DNA of 64,000 bases from Pseudophaeomoniella oleicola (taxonomy: Eukaryota; Ascomycota; Eurotiomycetes; Phaeomoniellales; Phaeomoniellaceae): contig QWDQ01000047.1 in assembly GCA_003868215.1 (NCBI GenBank), positions 62,001-126,000 on the forward strand, written 5' to 3'. Shown here piece by piece: positions 35,371 to 46,115 of this stretch (within the stretch, counting starts at the first letter, position 1; the number at the start of each line of letters is the position of its first letter). Both the position numbers and the translations under genes were made by a program. The notes beneath the pieces are model-generated. The model saw nothing but the letters and a program-made list of their open reading frames with translations. It had not been told where the DNA came from and did no database searches.

Positions 35371-37709
35371 ATGATAGGTCAGTGGTGCAGCTTACTTTCA
35401 TGACGTCTCACGTACTGATTGAATAAGATCACGTCCTTGGTAGACCTTCGTCTCAATTTCGCAAAGTCCAAGTCTTCGCTGTCGTCTCTTTCTGGTCCTT
35501 TTACCTGCTCAAGTAAGTGACCGCTGCACCATCGAAAACGTCGGCGCTGATATTCTGCTATAGAGGCAACAAGCACGGCCCTCCAGCCGTGCGCAAGCTG
35601 TCGGCGAGGTTATCCAAGATCTGCACACCATGGCAATCGGTTGTCATTACCTTGCTATGGCTCTACATTGCCCGAAACTTTGCCAAAATAACAAGTCTCG
35701 AGTCCCCAGAACCATTGGCGAACCTGTATAGCCGCAGCTTCTTCCGTGCGACATGGATCACGACAGCACTCGACGCTGGGTTTTGGACCGCCATGAGAAT
35801 CAAGAATAAACCGCTGAGGGACTTCTTTAGTATGATCTTTACGGTCTACTACCTGATCGCGGCTGAGCAGGCCGATGAGAAAGTACGGAAGGTCAGGGCG
35901 ACCCTGACAGTAGAACATCTGCGGAATTCTTGGAACAAAGCTGCTGATTCTCCATACCTTTCGACCGTTACGAGAATACTACGTCCTGTCAAAATGAAGT
36001 ATAGCCCGCGACATTTGTACATTAGTCGCCCAAAAGATTCCGCATATTCAGGGCAGATATCCGCTTGGATGTACTTTGATGGCCCTCTTAGCGAGCTCCG
36101 CAAACAGACAAACATTGTGATTGACATTCCAGGGGGAGGGTTTGTGGCCATGAGTCCGAGAAATCATGACGACAAACTATTTGCTTGGGCTGTTGAAACG
36201 CGAGTCCCTGTACTTAGCATAGATTACCAGAAGGCACCGGAGTTTCCTTATCCCTATGCCTTGAACGAATGTTTCGATGCGTACCACGCCATCGTTGCAA
36301 GTCATGGTCAATGCCTGGGATTTTCTGGTCAAACATGTCCCCGAATCACCCTGACTGGAGATAGTGCCGGTGGCAACCTTGCTACCGCTCTAACGCTGAT
36401 GATCATATCGGCGAACAACACCAAGGGTCACCGCGCGCAAGGAAGCCCTCTTCCCCTCCCAGCCGGATTAATACTGCTGTACCCATCTCTAGACATGAAT
36501 ATCAGCAGTTGGATGTCAGAAGACCAGATGGCACTCATAAAGAGTGATAGGGTTACCAAACAGGAACTCTCTGGTTTCTTACGTCGCAAGTCAGAAGATC
36601 TCAAGAAACGGTATACCCCGGCAACGACGCCGAAAACTTCTGACCATGACTTCAATCCCTTCGAAACACTTTTCAAGGAGACCGTGGACAGTCCGAGGGC
36701 TGACCAGCCGTCACCCGAGAGCAATCCTTCACAGCAAGCAGTGGAGTTATCAAAGCCACAAAGACTGAAGACGAGGCTGGCCGTCTCGAGTGTAATTTCT
36801 TATTTCGGTGATCGTATATTGACGCCAGAGATGATGCGTGCAATGATCATATTGTATGTCGGCCCTTATAATCGACCGGACTTCAAGACCGATTACCTTT
36901 TATCCCCTGCGGTTGCTCCAGACAATCTTCTTTCGCAATTCCCCAAGACGTACTTCATGACTGGCGAACGCGATCCACTGGTGGATGACACAGTCATCTT
37001 CGCTGGCCGATTGAGGAAGGCCAAAGAAGCGCTCTTCAACGAACGTAAAGAACTTGGTCTACAGAAGTCTTCTGCCGTATTCCGCGAGAAGCAACATGTC
37101 GAAGTCGTCTTGATCCCAGGTATCTCTCACGGCTTCATCCAATTCGTCTCGATCTTTCCCGAAGGCTGGAAACACCTCCACCGCTGTAGCATCTGGATTC
37201 AGGAGATCTTCTCCAGCCGACCAACCTCTTTCGAAGGCCCGGCCATCATCGCCAGACGTCTCAAAGGCACCTTGCAAATGGACAGCAGTTCCTCGCTGGA
37301 AATGAACGGCCAAAAAAGCCGACGGCGCGACCAGGACCAGTATCATCACGACGACTTCCCCAGCGGCGCCACAACACCGACAACCTCCGGTGATGAGGAT
37401 GCCCCTCTGATGATGAGCTCCCTTCCACCCTCTTCGTCCACCGCCACCGATACCACATCCACAACCACGGCCGCACCCACCTCTCCGAAAAAGAGACCCA
37501 AGTCCAAACCCAACGCCGACCGTGATCCCAACAACACCTCCACCTCCACCTCCACCACGAACCCCCACAAATCCTTCTACAAGTTATCCTCTTCCTCCGC
37601 CACCGCCAAATCAAATTCAATCGACAAACTCGGCAGCGAAGAAGACCTGCTCAAGCGCCGCATGGAAGGCTTAACCATGTCGATGTCTGGAGTTGGGCCT
37701 GGTTCGTAG
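35371..37709 (+). CDS. Alpha/beta-hydrolase, hormone-sensitive-lipase type esterase
   Basis: The main exon is 35564-37709. Best 5' model: a 7-nt exon 35371-35377, exon 35428-35512, then 35564-37709, giving 745 residues; the first two exons are tentative. They add a hydrophobic N-terminus (VFAVVSFWSFYLL) that could anchor the protein. The catalytic core shows PGGGFVA (oxyanion hole, HGGG-type), GDSAGGN with the nucleophile Ser, and EKQHVEVVLIPGISHGF carrying the likely His; the acid is probably the Asp in GERDPLVDD. An insert of about 110 residues splits the core. The C-terminal 130 residues are low-complexity Ser/Thr/Pro. It is probably an ER or lipid-droplet acylglycerol or steryl esterase; the substrate is not deducible. 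Confidence 0.8.
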
Positions 37710-38504
37710 AATCTTGCCTGGGGGAAAGGAGGGAGATGGATGGCGGAGAAGGGGCTTGTATATTATGTATGGATGTATAGGACAAGGCTTGGGGGAGAGG
37801 GAGGCACGGAGAGACGGAGGGATGGAGGTGTGTTTCGTGGCACATCAGACCAGATCAGAACAGAGCTGATAATATGTACAATTCAACCGTACAGCCAGGC
37901 AATAAGGCAGGCAGATATGCAAGTAGTTATTGCATTAATAGTCGTGTACCTACGAAAGTACCCCATGATCTACCATCACATCAACTTCAGCTTCTCAATC
38001 AATTTCAAATATGTATTGTATTGTATTGTACCAACTTGTTTGTGAAGATGAATTTTCAAATGAGCCGGACGAAACACGTCTGAAAACGGTGGTAGACCAA
38101 GTATCTAACGTAAGCACATGTTGAGTTGATTTGTGAGGTGGTACTACTACTTACTACCTCTTCTATCTTGACAGACTACCTAAGGTTTAGGTAGGTAGGT
38201 ACTGTATCTAGCTAGCTAGCTCGTATGTATGTATGTATGTATGTATGTATGTATGAATAAACAATACATTTCGATATTCCCCAGCAATCAGTCCCCGTTG
38301 TGAAGCTGTATATGCTTAATTCACCCTGCCGTATGTTTGTTAGGGAGGTAGGTATACAGCTATCGGCTGTGTCGTCCTTGAAAAGCCCTTGAAAAGCTCT
38401 GAAAAGCAATAACAATGAGCTATCCGACATAGCTGAAGACCTGGAAGAACAGTGCTGTGCAAGGCTTCTGTTCGTCAGGCAGTCGTGCATCCCCCGAGAT
38501 ATCC
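37710..38504. other. Convergent 3' gap with microsatellite
   Basis: 795 bp between two stop codons that face each other. No gene seen. It contains a TAGGTAGGTAGGTAC cluster (38187-38202) and the GCTA/GTAT repeat listed separately. Confidence 0.5.
38208..38255. repeat. GCTA then GTAT microsatellite
   Basis: Three to four CTAG units pass into eight perfect GTAT units. It lies about 250 bp past the RFC1 stop codon. Confidence 0.9.
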
Positions 38505-41500
38505 TCAAGCTTTGCCCTTGCCTTTACGACCACCTTTACCCTTGGCAGGCTTCTTGACTTCTTCGATGTCATCATCTTCGTCTTCATCCGCAGCTTTCTT
38601 CGCTTTGCCCTTCTTCGTTGCACCGGCAGCTTTACCAGTGGGCTTTTTCTTTGGCGCTTTGATGTACTTGTCCTTTTTCAAGTCGATCTCTTCATCTTCG
38701 TCGTCGACATCATCATCGACTGCTATGTCGTCTTCCTCTTCGATCGCCTCTTCCAGATCGGGCTTCTCCTTACCAGAGGCTTTCGGGACATTGGCATTGC
38801 TTGCCTTCATGAATGACAACGGGTGAGACCTTGAGTTGTATAATCTTGTGAACGCTGCCTTGGTCTGCGTATCTAATTTGACCTTGCTCTCATCCATCTC
38901 GCCGAGTCCCAACTCAATCATAGCGTCATAATCATCTTTGGTGAGGAAATAGCTGTCCATAAGATCAATGATTTCATCAACAGCGTCCTTACCATCATTC
39001 ATGAGGCGCTTGACCGTCTTGTTCCACAGAGCAGGAAGATATTGTTGCCTGATCTCATGCCGATCGCCAGAAGCACGGAGACGCATATGACCCTGTATCT
39101 CTTTGACAAAGCGACTGAGCTTCCCTGATGAAAGTTAGACGAGAGATGCTTGCTACCGAGACTAGTGACTTACCATATTTACTATTTTGCCCCAGCCATG
39201 AAGGGAAGGCTGACTGGGCGTTGAGATTACCATACGCATAGCTTGCTGGACGGACAAAACTGAACACAGCATGAGTGGGCATCAAACTCCACTGTTGCTG
39301 TGAGCCATGAATCATTCGATCGACGAGGTCTCCGTCACTAATGCTTTCAGCAGCGTTATCGTAAAGCTCGAGGAGCTTGTACGCCCGCTCTTTTCCGCCG
39401 AAGTTATTGGCACGTGAAGGCGTTGACTTTAAGTAGTTTTCCTGAAGCATGAGGTAGCTGAATTCGTGGTCATTGAAATAAAGCTCGATCTTGTTGTTGA
39501 GGTTCTCGTTGGAACTCTCGGACCATAGCTGTGGTCGCATGATCTTGCCTAGAATGTCCCACGGTTTCAAGATGATATGCTTCTCCCATGCTTTGGACAT
39601 TGCAGTTCCTTCGTCAAAGTCCATATCAGCCTTGTCCAATTTAGCGGTCGAGATCATATTGATGATTTGGCGAATGTCGGCGTGAGTTCCCTGGATTAAG
39701 GCATCGAGGACTTGGGGGGACATCTTGATATGTTCTCGATAGCAGATCGTCATGAGTCTCCCACGTATTTGCTCTGTGGTAGGTCGGCGAAAGGGAAACT
39801 CGGCTGTTACATGGTCGAAAGGCCTCATTTTGGGGAGTCGTCGTTCGTTGCAAATCATTATGATGGGGATTGAGGTTTTCTTCGCAATAGACGCCATAGC
39901 TCCAACACCTCCTCTGTCACCCGCTGACATGCCATCTACTTCATCCATGATCAAGCAGAGCTTCCGCTTACCTGATTCAGCCTTCTTGCCGTCGCCAGCA
40001 AAGTAACCAAGGAGCGAGGTGGTGTCAAGGACACCCTTTAGTCCAGTTTCGACCAGTTTCTTGCTTCTCGTGTCACTGGCGTTTGTCTCGACAACATCGT
40101 ACCCCTCGAGTTTAGCAATCAGGTGGGCTGCGGTCGTCTTCCCAATGCCAGGGGGACCATGAATCATGGCTGCTCGGTAAATCCCAGTTCCGTCCGCACC
40201 TGCTTTCTTGAATTTGAATTTGGCGTTATACTGCCAACTTCGAAGCCATTTCTGAAGCTTTTCGACTTGACCCTTGTTACCACATACAGCCTGCGTGTTT
40301 GCGGGAGCGTACTTCTCAGTCCACAGACGACTGTCCACACTTGGTTGGCTCGAAGGATTCGAACTGGGTGTAGTGCCTGCCTTGTGAGCTGCCGCTGCCG
40401 CTGCTTCTTTGGCCCGCTGTCTCTCTTGCCGGTCAATCTCTGCTGCCTCCTCACGAACTTTTGCTTCCTCTTTGGCCTTTTTCTCCGCTTGCTTCTCGGC
40501 CAGCTTACCGTCACCCCCGTTTGCAGGAAGCTTCTCGATCAAAGCAAAGAGTCCATCCTCATCAATCGTCTTCAAATTCAACTTGCGAATTGTATCCAGT
40601 TTTTTGGGCCCTGCGTCAGAGCCAAGCACGACATAACTCGTATTCTTACTAGGCGCCCCCGTGACCCTGCCACCGTAGCGTTTAACCAGAGCTTGTCCTT
40701 CATCACGACCGAGTGATTCTAAGACGCCCGTGAATACGAAAGTAAGTCCAGCTAAACAGTTGTCGGCACCTACAGGAATCACCTTGGAACCAGCAGCTAA
40801 GGGCTCTTTCGCATTGTTACCGCCTCCGAAAACGAACTTTCTATTTTCGTCCCGGGGGGGTGGTGTGGGTGGCCGAATAGTTGGAATTGAGTCAAAAATG
40901 GCTTGGATTTCTTTGCTTTCAGTTCGATCTTCCTTTTGAGGCTTCTTGGTAGTAGCTTTCGGTGCTGACTTCTTCGGTGTCTTCTTTTTGGGCCCATCGA
41001 GACCGTCTTCATCATCGTCCAGAGCGACGGATTTACGTTTCTTTCCTGACTTCGAGGGCACGTCTGCATCAAGCATATCGACGTCTTTGTCCTGAGTTGT
41101 GCTTGCCGATTTTCTGGTCCCATTGACCCCCTTAGCAATAGTAGGTTTTCGGACCACCAAGTCGTCTTCCTCACTGTCAGCCTCTTGATAATCATCCTCC
41201 TCGCCTCGACCTCGCTTTCTGAATCCGGTAGCATGTATATCGTCTCCGCCTGTTTCATCCTCAACCTTCAAAAACTGATCGAGCTCGTCCTCAGAGTCGT
41301 CGTAGCTTTTCACGGTGGATTTTCGAGAAGACTTTCTGGTGCCCGAGTTGGGAGTCGCGGCAGACCGACCTTTCGCCTTAGTAGGCGTAGCTGTAGTTGA
41401 ACCATTCGTCTTGGTGTTAGATTCATTGGACTTTTGTTTTGCAGGACTAGCTTTAGACATCTTCGGTTTCGAGGTGGAAGCGAAATACTCGGAGCTTGTG

Positions 41501-42132
41501 GTTGTCTCGGTCTTCGATTCTTCTCTATTGCGATGTTAGGCTCAAGATGTAATGGGAGAAGATGAAGACAAACCTCGCTTTACTTTGCTTGGCCTTCAGT
41601 TGCTCTGGCTTTTTGGGGCTGCATGTTTGCATTAGCTGTCCGTAAATGATGTTTGGAGAAGCAGACATACTTGGGCTTGACCTCTTCTTCGTCTTCGCTA
41701 TCTTCAAGAATCTTCCTGCCTCCTGCGATAATCAGCAAAATGATGAGTAAAAATGCAAAGTGAGGCGCTTACTCTTCTTTCTCGTGCTGGATGACTTGAC
41801 CTGCAGTTGAATATCATGTAAGCAGCCCGATAAGTATAAAGACAGTGGACGAGGTAGACGAGGTAGACAAGGTAGACGTGCCAGGAAGGAAACAAAGGTG
41901 GAAAGAGGTAGTAACGTCACGATTTAGGAGATCGGACTTTGACAGTGCCGCTGGGCATCCGCAAAGGTTTGGAAGCTGACTTAAGAGGCAAATAGGACTT
42001 CATATCAAAGATATCCATGACGGTTGTAAAGGGAAATGGGTCATATCATACCTCTTCCTGCTTGGCAGCATTCGACGCAGCAGGCTTTGGGGCACCTCCG
42101 CCTCCAAAGAAGCTTCTGATATCCGTCGGCAT
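38505..42132 (-). CDS. RFC1: Replication factor C subunit 1 (large clamp-loader subunit)
   Basis: Six exons fit in phase: 42132-42052, 41800-41773, 41722-41671, 41618-41574, 41524-39174, 39124-38505; 1058 residues. The start MPTDIRSFFGGGG is the PCNA-binding-like N-terminus typical of RFC1. A charged region follows, then a BRCT domain (about 320-400: LAGLTFVFTGVLESLGRDE, RYGGRVTGAPSKNTSYVVLG), the AAA+ module with Walker A GPPGIGKTTAAHL (about 530), Walker B LCLIMDEVDGM, and a sensor region. The C-terminal collar domain ends in a Lys/Asp-rich tail. RFC1 with RFC2-5 loads PCNA on DNA. The small exons 2-4 are short; intron 1 (251 nt) is long for this window and might hide another exon. Confidence 0.92.
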
Positions 42133-42495
42133 TGTTGTCTATGTCAAGCGGTTGATGTTATCTTCAAAAGCGAAATAGCTAAAGACTTGCCCCTATCGCA
42201 AGAGCACCATGATATTAAATGGACAACATTGAATGACTTGGGGATGCTGAGCGTGGGACATCAGCGCATTCAATAGTCTTTTCGATATAATAATGACGCG
42301 CTGCACGTCGCGCCGGCACGTGCCTGCAGCTAATTCCAATTGAGGAGTTATTGACTACGTCAACCAGAAAATGCCAACATAGCGCTTTCGACTCCAATTC
42401 TTTCAAAGTGATACAGCAACTCAACGTCGACGTTCGACATCAGTCCAACAGAATCGCAAAGGCGGGACAATTGCTGAGCGTATCATAGCATCAAA
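42133..42495. promoter_or_regulatory. Shared promoter of RFC1 and MRPL16
   Basis: 363 bp between two start codons pointing away from each other. It contains GC-rich near-palindromic sequence with a CACGTG-like core (GCCGGCACGTGCC, near 42311-42323) and a TGACGCGC stretch. Binding factors are not known. Confidence 0.5.
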
Positions 42496-43405
42496 ATGGA
42501 AGCTGCAATGGCAGGCGTTCGGCAGTCTCGGGCCTCGAGTTTCCAAGCTTGCTGTACGAGATCCCCAGGAAGAGGAGACGAAAGAGCACAGCTAACAATT
42601 CAATAGGCAGAGATCTCTCTCGTAGCTTTGGGAAACTACAACTCAGTCCGTCCAAAACCTCGACCATATCCCGTAAGATCCCCAGATCGGGTTTTGTAGT
42701 CTGTCCTACCGTCGGATACCACATGACACCTTCTGCAAGAAGCTTTTCGACTACATCATTGAGGTCCAACTGGCTCCAACCGCAGAAGGCGGAAACCAGC
42801 AAGTCAAGAGTAGGACGACCTCGCATGCCAACGGGGGGATCAATCCGAGGGACAACCGTCGTCTGGGGTGATTATGGACTACGAATGACCGATCATGACC
42901 GCAGAATCTCCGCAAAGCAATTCCGAATCGCGGAAGAGACTATCCGCAGACGGCTAAGGGGCCTACAATACAAACTATACACAAGAGTCAGTGCCAATAT
43001 CGGTGTCTACACGAAGGGAAACGAAGTTCGTATGGGCAAAGGAAAAGGAAAGTTCGATTACTGGGCCGCAAGAGTGCCGGTCAATCGCATTGTCTTCGAA
43101 CTTACCGGGGAGATTCACGAGAAGGTTGTACGAGATGCTTTTAGGTTAGCAGGCCATAAGCTGCCAGGTAAGAACGGTTTGGTCATCTTCTACAACTGTG
43201 AGACTGATCTCTAGTAGGTCTTTGGGAGTTAGTCAAGAAAGGAGATCCTGCCGTCGTTGGATTGACTAAACTTGGAAATGGCATAACCTTGGAGACCTTG
43301 AAGCAAGCGAGGAGGGCGCCAGTGGATTCAGACACGAGCAATGGTTCAGTGATTCCTCCGACCTCAACCGAAGCACCAGCAAAGTCAATGTCGCCACCGC
43401 CATGA
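42496..43405 (+). CDS. MRPL16: Mitochondrial large-subunit ribosomal protein uL16m
   Basis: Three exons: 42496-42553, 42607-43167, 43218-43405; 268 residues. The N-terminus is Arg/Ser-rich and without acidic runs, as in a mitochondrial presequence (HMTPSARSFSTTSLRSNWLQP). The uL16 core is unmistakable: RRLRGLQYKLYTRVSANIGVY, KGNEVRMGKGKGKFDYWAAR, VPVNRIVFELTG, VVRDAFRLAGHKLPGLWELV. The fungal-type block GGSIRGTTVVWGDYGLRMTDHD precedes it. uL16 sits near the peptidyl-transferase centre. The first intron contains GCTAAC and is needed, since the frame from the ATG at 42496 otherwise stops. RFC1 starts 363 bp upstream on the other strand. Confidence 0.92.
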
Positions 43406-43496
43406 GAAAGTCATCACCGATGGCCACAAAAACCGCCAGTCAGGCATGCGGTGAAGTCTGAATTGCGACGTGAATTGCGACGAGGCTACAGAACTC

Positions 43497-44135
43497 TTAA
43501 GCACCAATTGGTGGCATCGAGCCATATTGCTGCTCCCGCCTGCTCTGCTTCGTCTCTTCTTCCTTTGGCTGTGCCTCAACCTTGCCGTGACCATCTCGAG
43601 GAACGTCAGTAAGATGAGCGTTGCATGTAACGCTAGTACATACCGGAAGTTGCAATTCCTTCAGTTTCATTGGTCTTTCCACCAAACCCACTCTCGGATA
43701 TGCCTTGGCCATATCTTATGTTCTCTGCAGTCTTCTCGCCATGTTCGGCCTTGTCCTTCCCAACATCGCCATCTCCAGAAATTTCTAAACGAATCAGCAA
43801 CGAAGCTCAAAGAGTTGTATTTGGGCAAGTGATCATACTGCCAAGGGTACCACTTTGGGAGTCTGTGGGTACGTCTACGGTCTTGATAGACTCGTACCTG
43901 TCATGGAGTTAGCTTGGCCACTTATGTACATAATCACAATGTAAACTTACTGAGACGTTTCCCCTCCAGGGGCTGTATCCATAAGATTTGATGACATATT
44001 TGGGCCTTTAGTATTTGTACAGCTCTTCTCTTGGATATCTGTATTAGTACCTTTCGCTGGAAGGAAATTGTTGAGTGACGACGTTGAAGTCGCATTGACT
44101 GTTCCTGTTTCTCCAAGTGACGTCGAGACGAACAT
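43497..44135 (-). CDS. Small polar protein, four exons, unknown function
   Basis: Four exons keep phase: 44135-43951, 43897-43839, 43784-43644, 43594-43497; 160 residues. Each intron is about 49-53 nt with GT-AG ends, and one has GCTAAC. The protein is hydrophilic, rich in Ser, Thr, Gly, Lys and Glu, with no membrane helix. It ends in EEETKQSRREQQYGSMPPIGA, a type of tail (YG..GIGA) I have seen in small conserved fungal proteins, which supports a real gene. It lies between MRPL16 and COX11 on the opposite strand: 91 bp from the MRPL16 stop and 114 bp from the COX11 start. No function can be assigned. Confidence 0.65.
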
Positions 44136-44249
44136 ACGGGACGCCTCCAAACTCAATTGGCGGAGAACAAAAACCTCCGGAATTTCCCTGCGACCGACAA
44201 ACTTACCGTTTGCTGCGTGGAGGAGAGCGAAAGTTGGGAGCTTGTGAAG

Positions 44250-45178
44250 ATGCCACCAACCACGAATGGCTTGATCAGGAGCTATTCTGCCAGTATCTCG
44301 GCGTTGTTACGAAGGGCAGCTCCAGGGGCCAAGTCCAATCATCGAGGATGCAGAGTGCCACAGATTCGGACGTTGTCGCAGGACACTGTTAAAAAGCAGA
44401 GCTATGTCTCCCCTGTCGAGGCAGCAGCACAGGCTGCCGGTGTAAAGAACAAGTCTACATTGTATGTTCACTTAACTGAAGGCGCGACATGAGATCCTCT
44501 GACAACGTATAGATATTATGGCTTCAGTCTTATAATGGGTACACTTGCGCTCGCGTACGGCTCGGTGCCGATGTACAAAATGGTAATTAATCCTCAGAAA
44601 TTCGTCCCTGCTTCAATGCGACTTACTACTCATAGATATGCCAACAAACTGGTTGGGGTGGTCAACCCGTCAAGGCCCATGAGAACAATTCTGGCGCAGA
44701 CCCTGCCACCCGTGTACAGCCGGTCACATCTTCTCGACGTCTTCGGATAACTTTTAATGGATCGGTGTCGGATGTCTTGCCTTGGAAGTTCATTCCGCAG
44801 CAACGCGAAGTCAGAGTCCTCCCCGGGGAGACCGCGCTGGCCTTCTATACTGCAACAAATAAGAGCGATGCCGATATTATCGGTGTCGCTACTTACAGCG
44901 TCACACCTGGCCAGGTGGCCCCTTATTTTAGCAAGATCCAGTGTTTTTGCTTCGAGGAGCAGAGACTCAACGCAGGAGAGCAGGTCGATATGCCTGTGTT
45001 CTTCTTCATTGACCCTGATTTCGTTAAGGATCCTGCAATGAAGGGCATCGACACAATCACGCTATCATATACATTTTTCAGTACGTTCCATCTTATCTTT
45101 TGATGAGTGTCGCTAACACCCATGATAGAAGCAAAATATGACAAGAATGGCGTTTTGACCCCTGTGCCAACGGCGTAG
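44250..45178 (+). CDS. COX11: Cytochrome c oxidase assembly protein COX11
   Basis: Four exons: 44250-44461, 44513-44582, 44636-45080, 45129-45178; 258 residues. A basic, Ser/Ala-rich presequence leads to one membrane helix (YYGFSLIMGTLALAYGSVPMY). Behind it is the intermembrane-space copper domain: YKMICQQTGWGG, VSDVLPWKFIPQQREVRV, QVAPYFSKIQCFCFEEQ with the CFC copper-binding pair, and MPVFFFIDPDF. COX11 delivers copper to the CuB site of Cox1 in the mitochondrial inner membrane. The intron after YKM falls just before the conserved ICQQTGWGG. Its promoter of 114 bp is shared with the antisense small gene. With MRPL16, two mitochondrial genes lie within 3 kb. Confidence 0.94.
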
Positions 45179-46115
45179 TTATTGAAACTACAATAACGGG
45201 GTATAGGCGGCGCACCTATATGTATCAATCTCTACCAAGAACAAACAAGGTCCAAGGCTGGCCGACATGAATATGTCGTTATGCCGTTTTCACTCCACTC
45301 ATCCTCAAGTATGGAGTCGCACGTTTTCATGCAGGCAACAGCCAGTAAAATGGAGCCTACGAAGTAATAAGCACGCAGCTGGTTCAGGTATCATCATGTT
45401 TTGATCTCGAAGATGAGCAGCTGGGTACTTATTTCCGATGCTGTCTAGTGTGTAAGGAGTATCAACCCCCCTTTCCACTACAAAATTTCAGCACGACTTT
45501 GTCTTCGGGTCTGGGGACCAAAACATTCGACGGAAAGATGCAAAGCACAGTCTGAGAGTAAATATCCTGACGATTCAGAGACCTCAGTGTCTAGACCATA
45601 TACTTTGGTCAGTTGTCTAGATTAGTATGCGCAATGGCACTCAGGTATCATTGCTATCAATGTCTGTAGGCGCTGTTAAGTATAGGGTCGAGAGGGTATG
45701 CCCGGCATTGACGTAAAACTACGTATGTATATTTATACCTCTATTCATGTAATGCATATGTACATTTATTTTAAGTCATGGATCAAATGGTTGGGTAAAG
45801 TCTACCGGGTCAGTAAAAGCATTGGAAGTACATCGCGCCGAGGTCAGAAGACGCGCCATTATAATTCTAACTTTGCCATGTACGTCAACACTTGTCACGT
45901 GCAAGGGACCTTCACATGCCTCAGGACAACCCCATTCTCGCGCAATTGTACGACCACGCATTTCATTTGCTTGATATACGGGTTGAAGTTGAATCCTTTC
46001 TCACTGTATACTGCGAAACCTCTGAGCGGTGCACTTCGTGGGACTTTGGTTTTTGCTGCAGACTGCTTTTCCTGTCTCGATTGATACCCCTTAACTTCAC
46101 ACCCAACCATGAGGG
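45179..46115. other. Intergenic gap before the TMEM135-like gene
   Basis: 937 bp between two + strand genes. No gene seen; AT-rich short repeats near 45715-45770 and an ACTTGTCACGTGC stretch near 45889-45901. Confidence 0.5.

Noticed and set aside
37059-37620. Minus-strand frames of 119-169 codons
   Set aside because: Antisense of the Ser/Thr/Pro-rich end of the esterase; low-complexity Trp/Arg or Gly/Val runs.
43405-43497. Overlap of MRPL16 with the antisense gene
   Set aside because: The stops are 91 bp apart; coding regions do not overlap.
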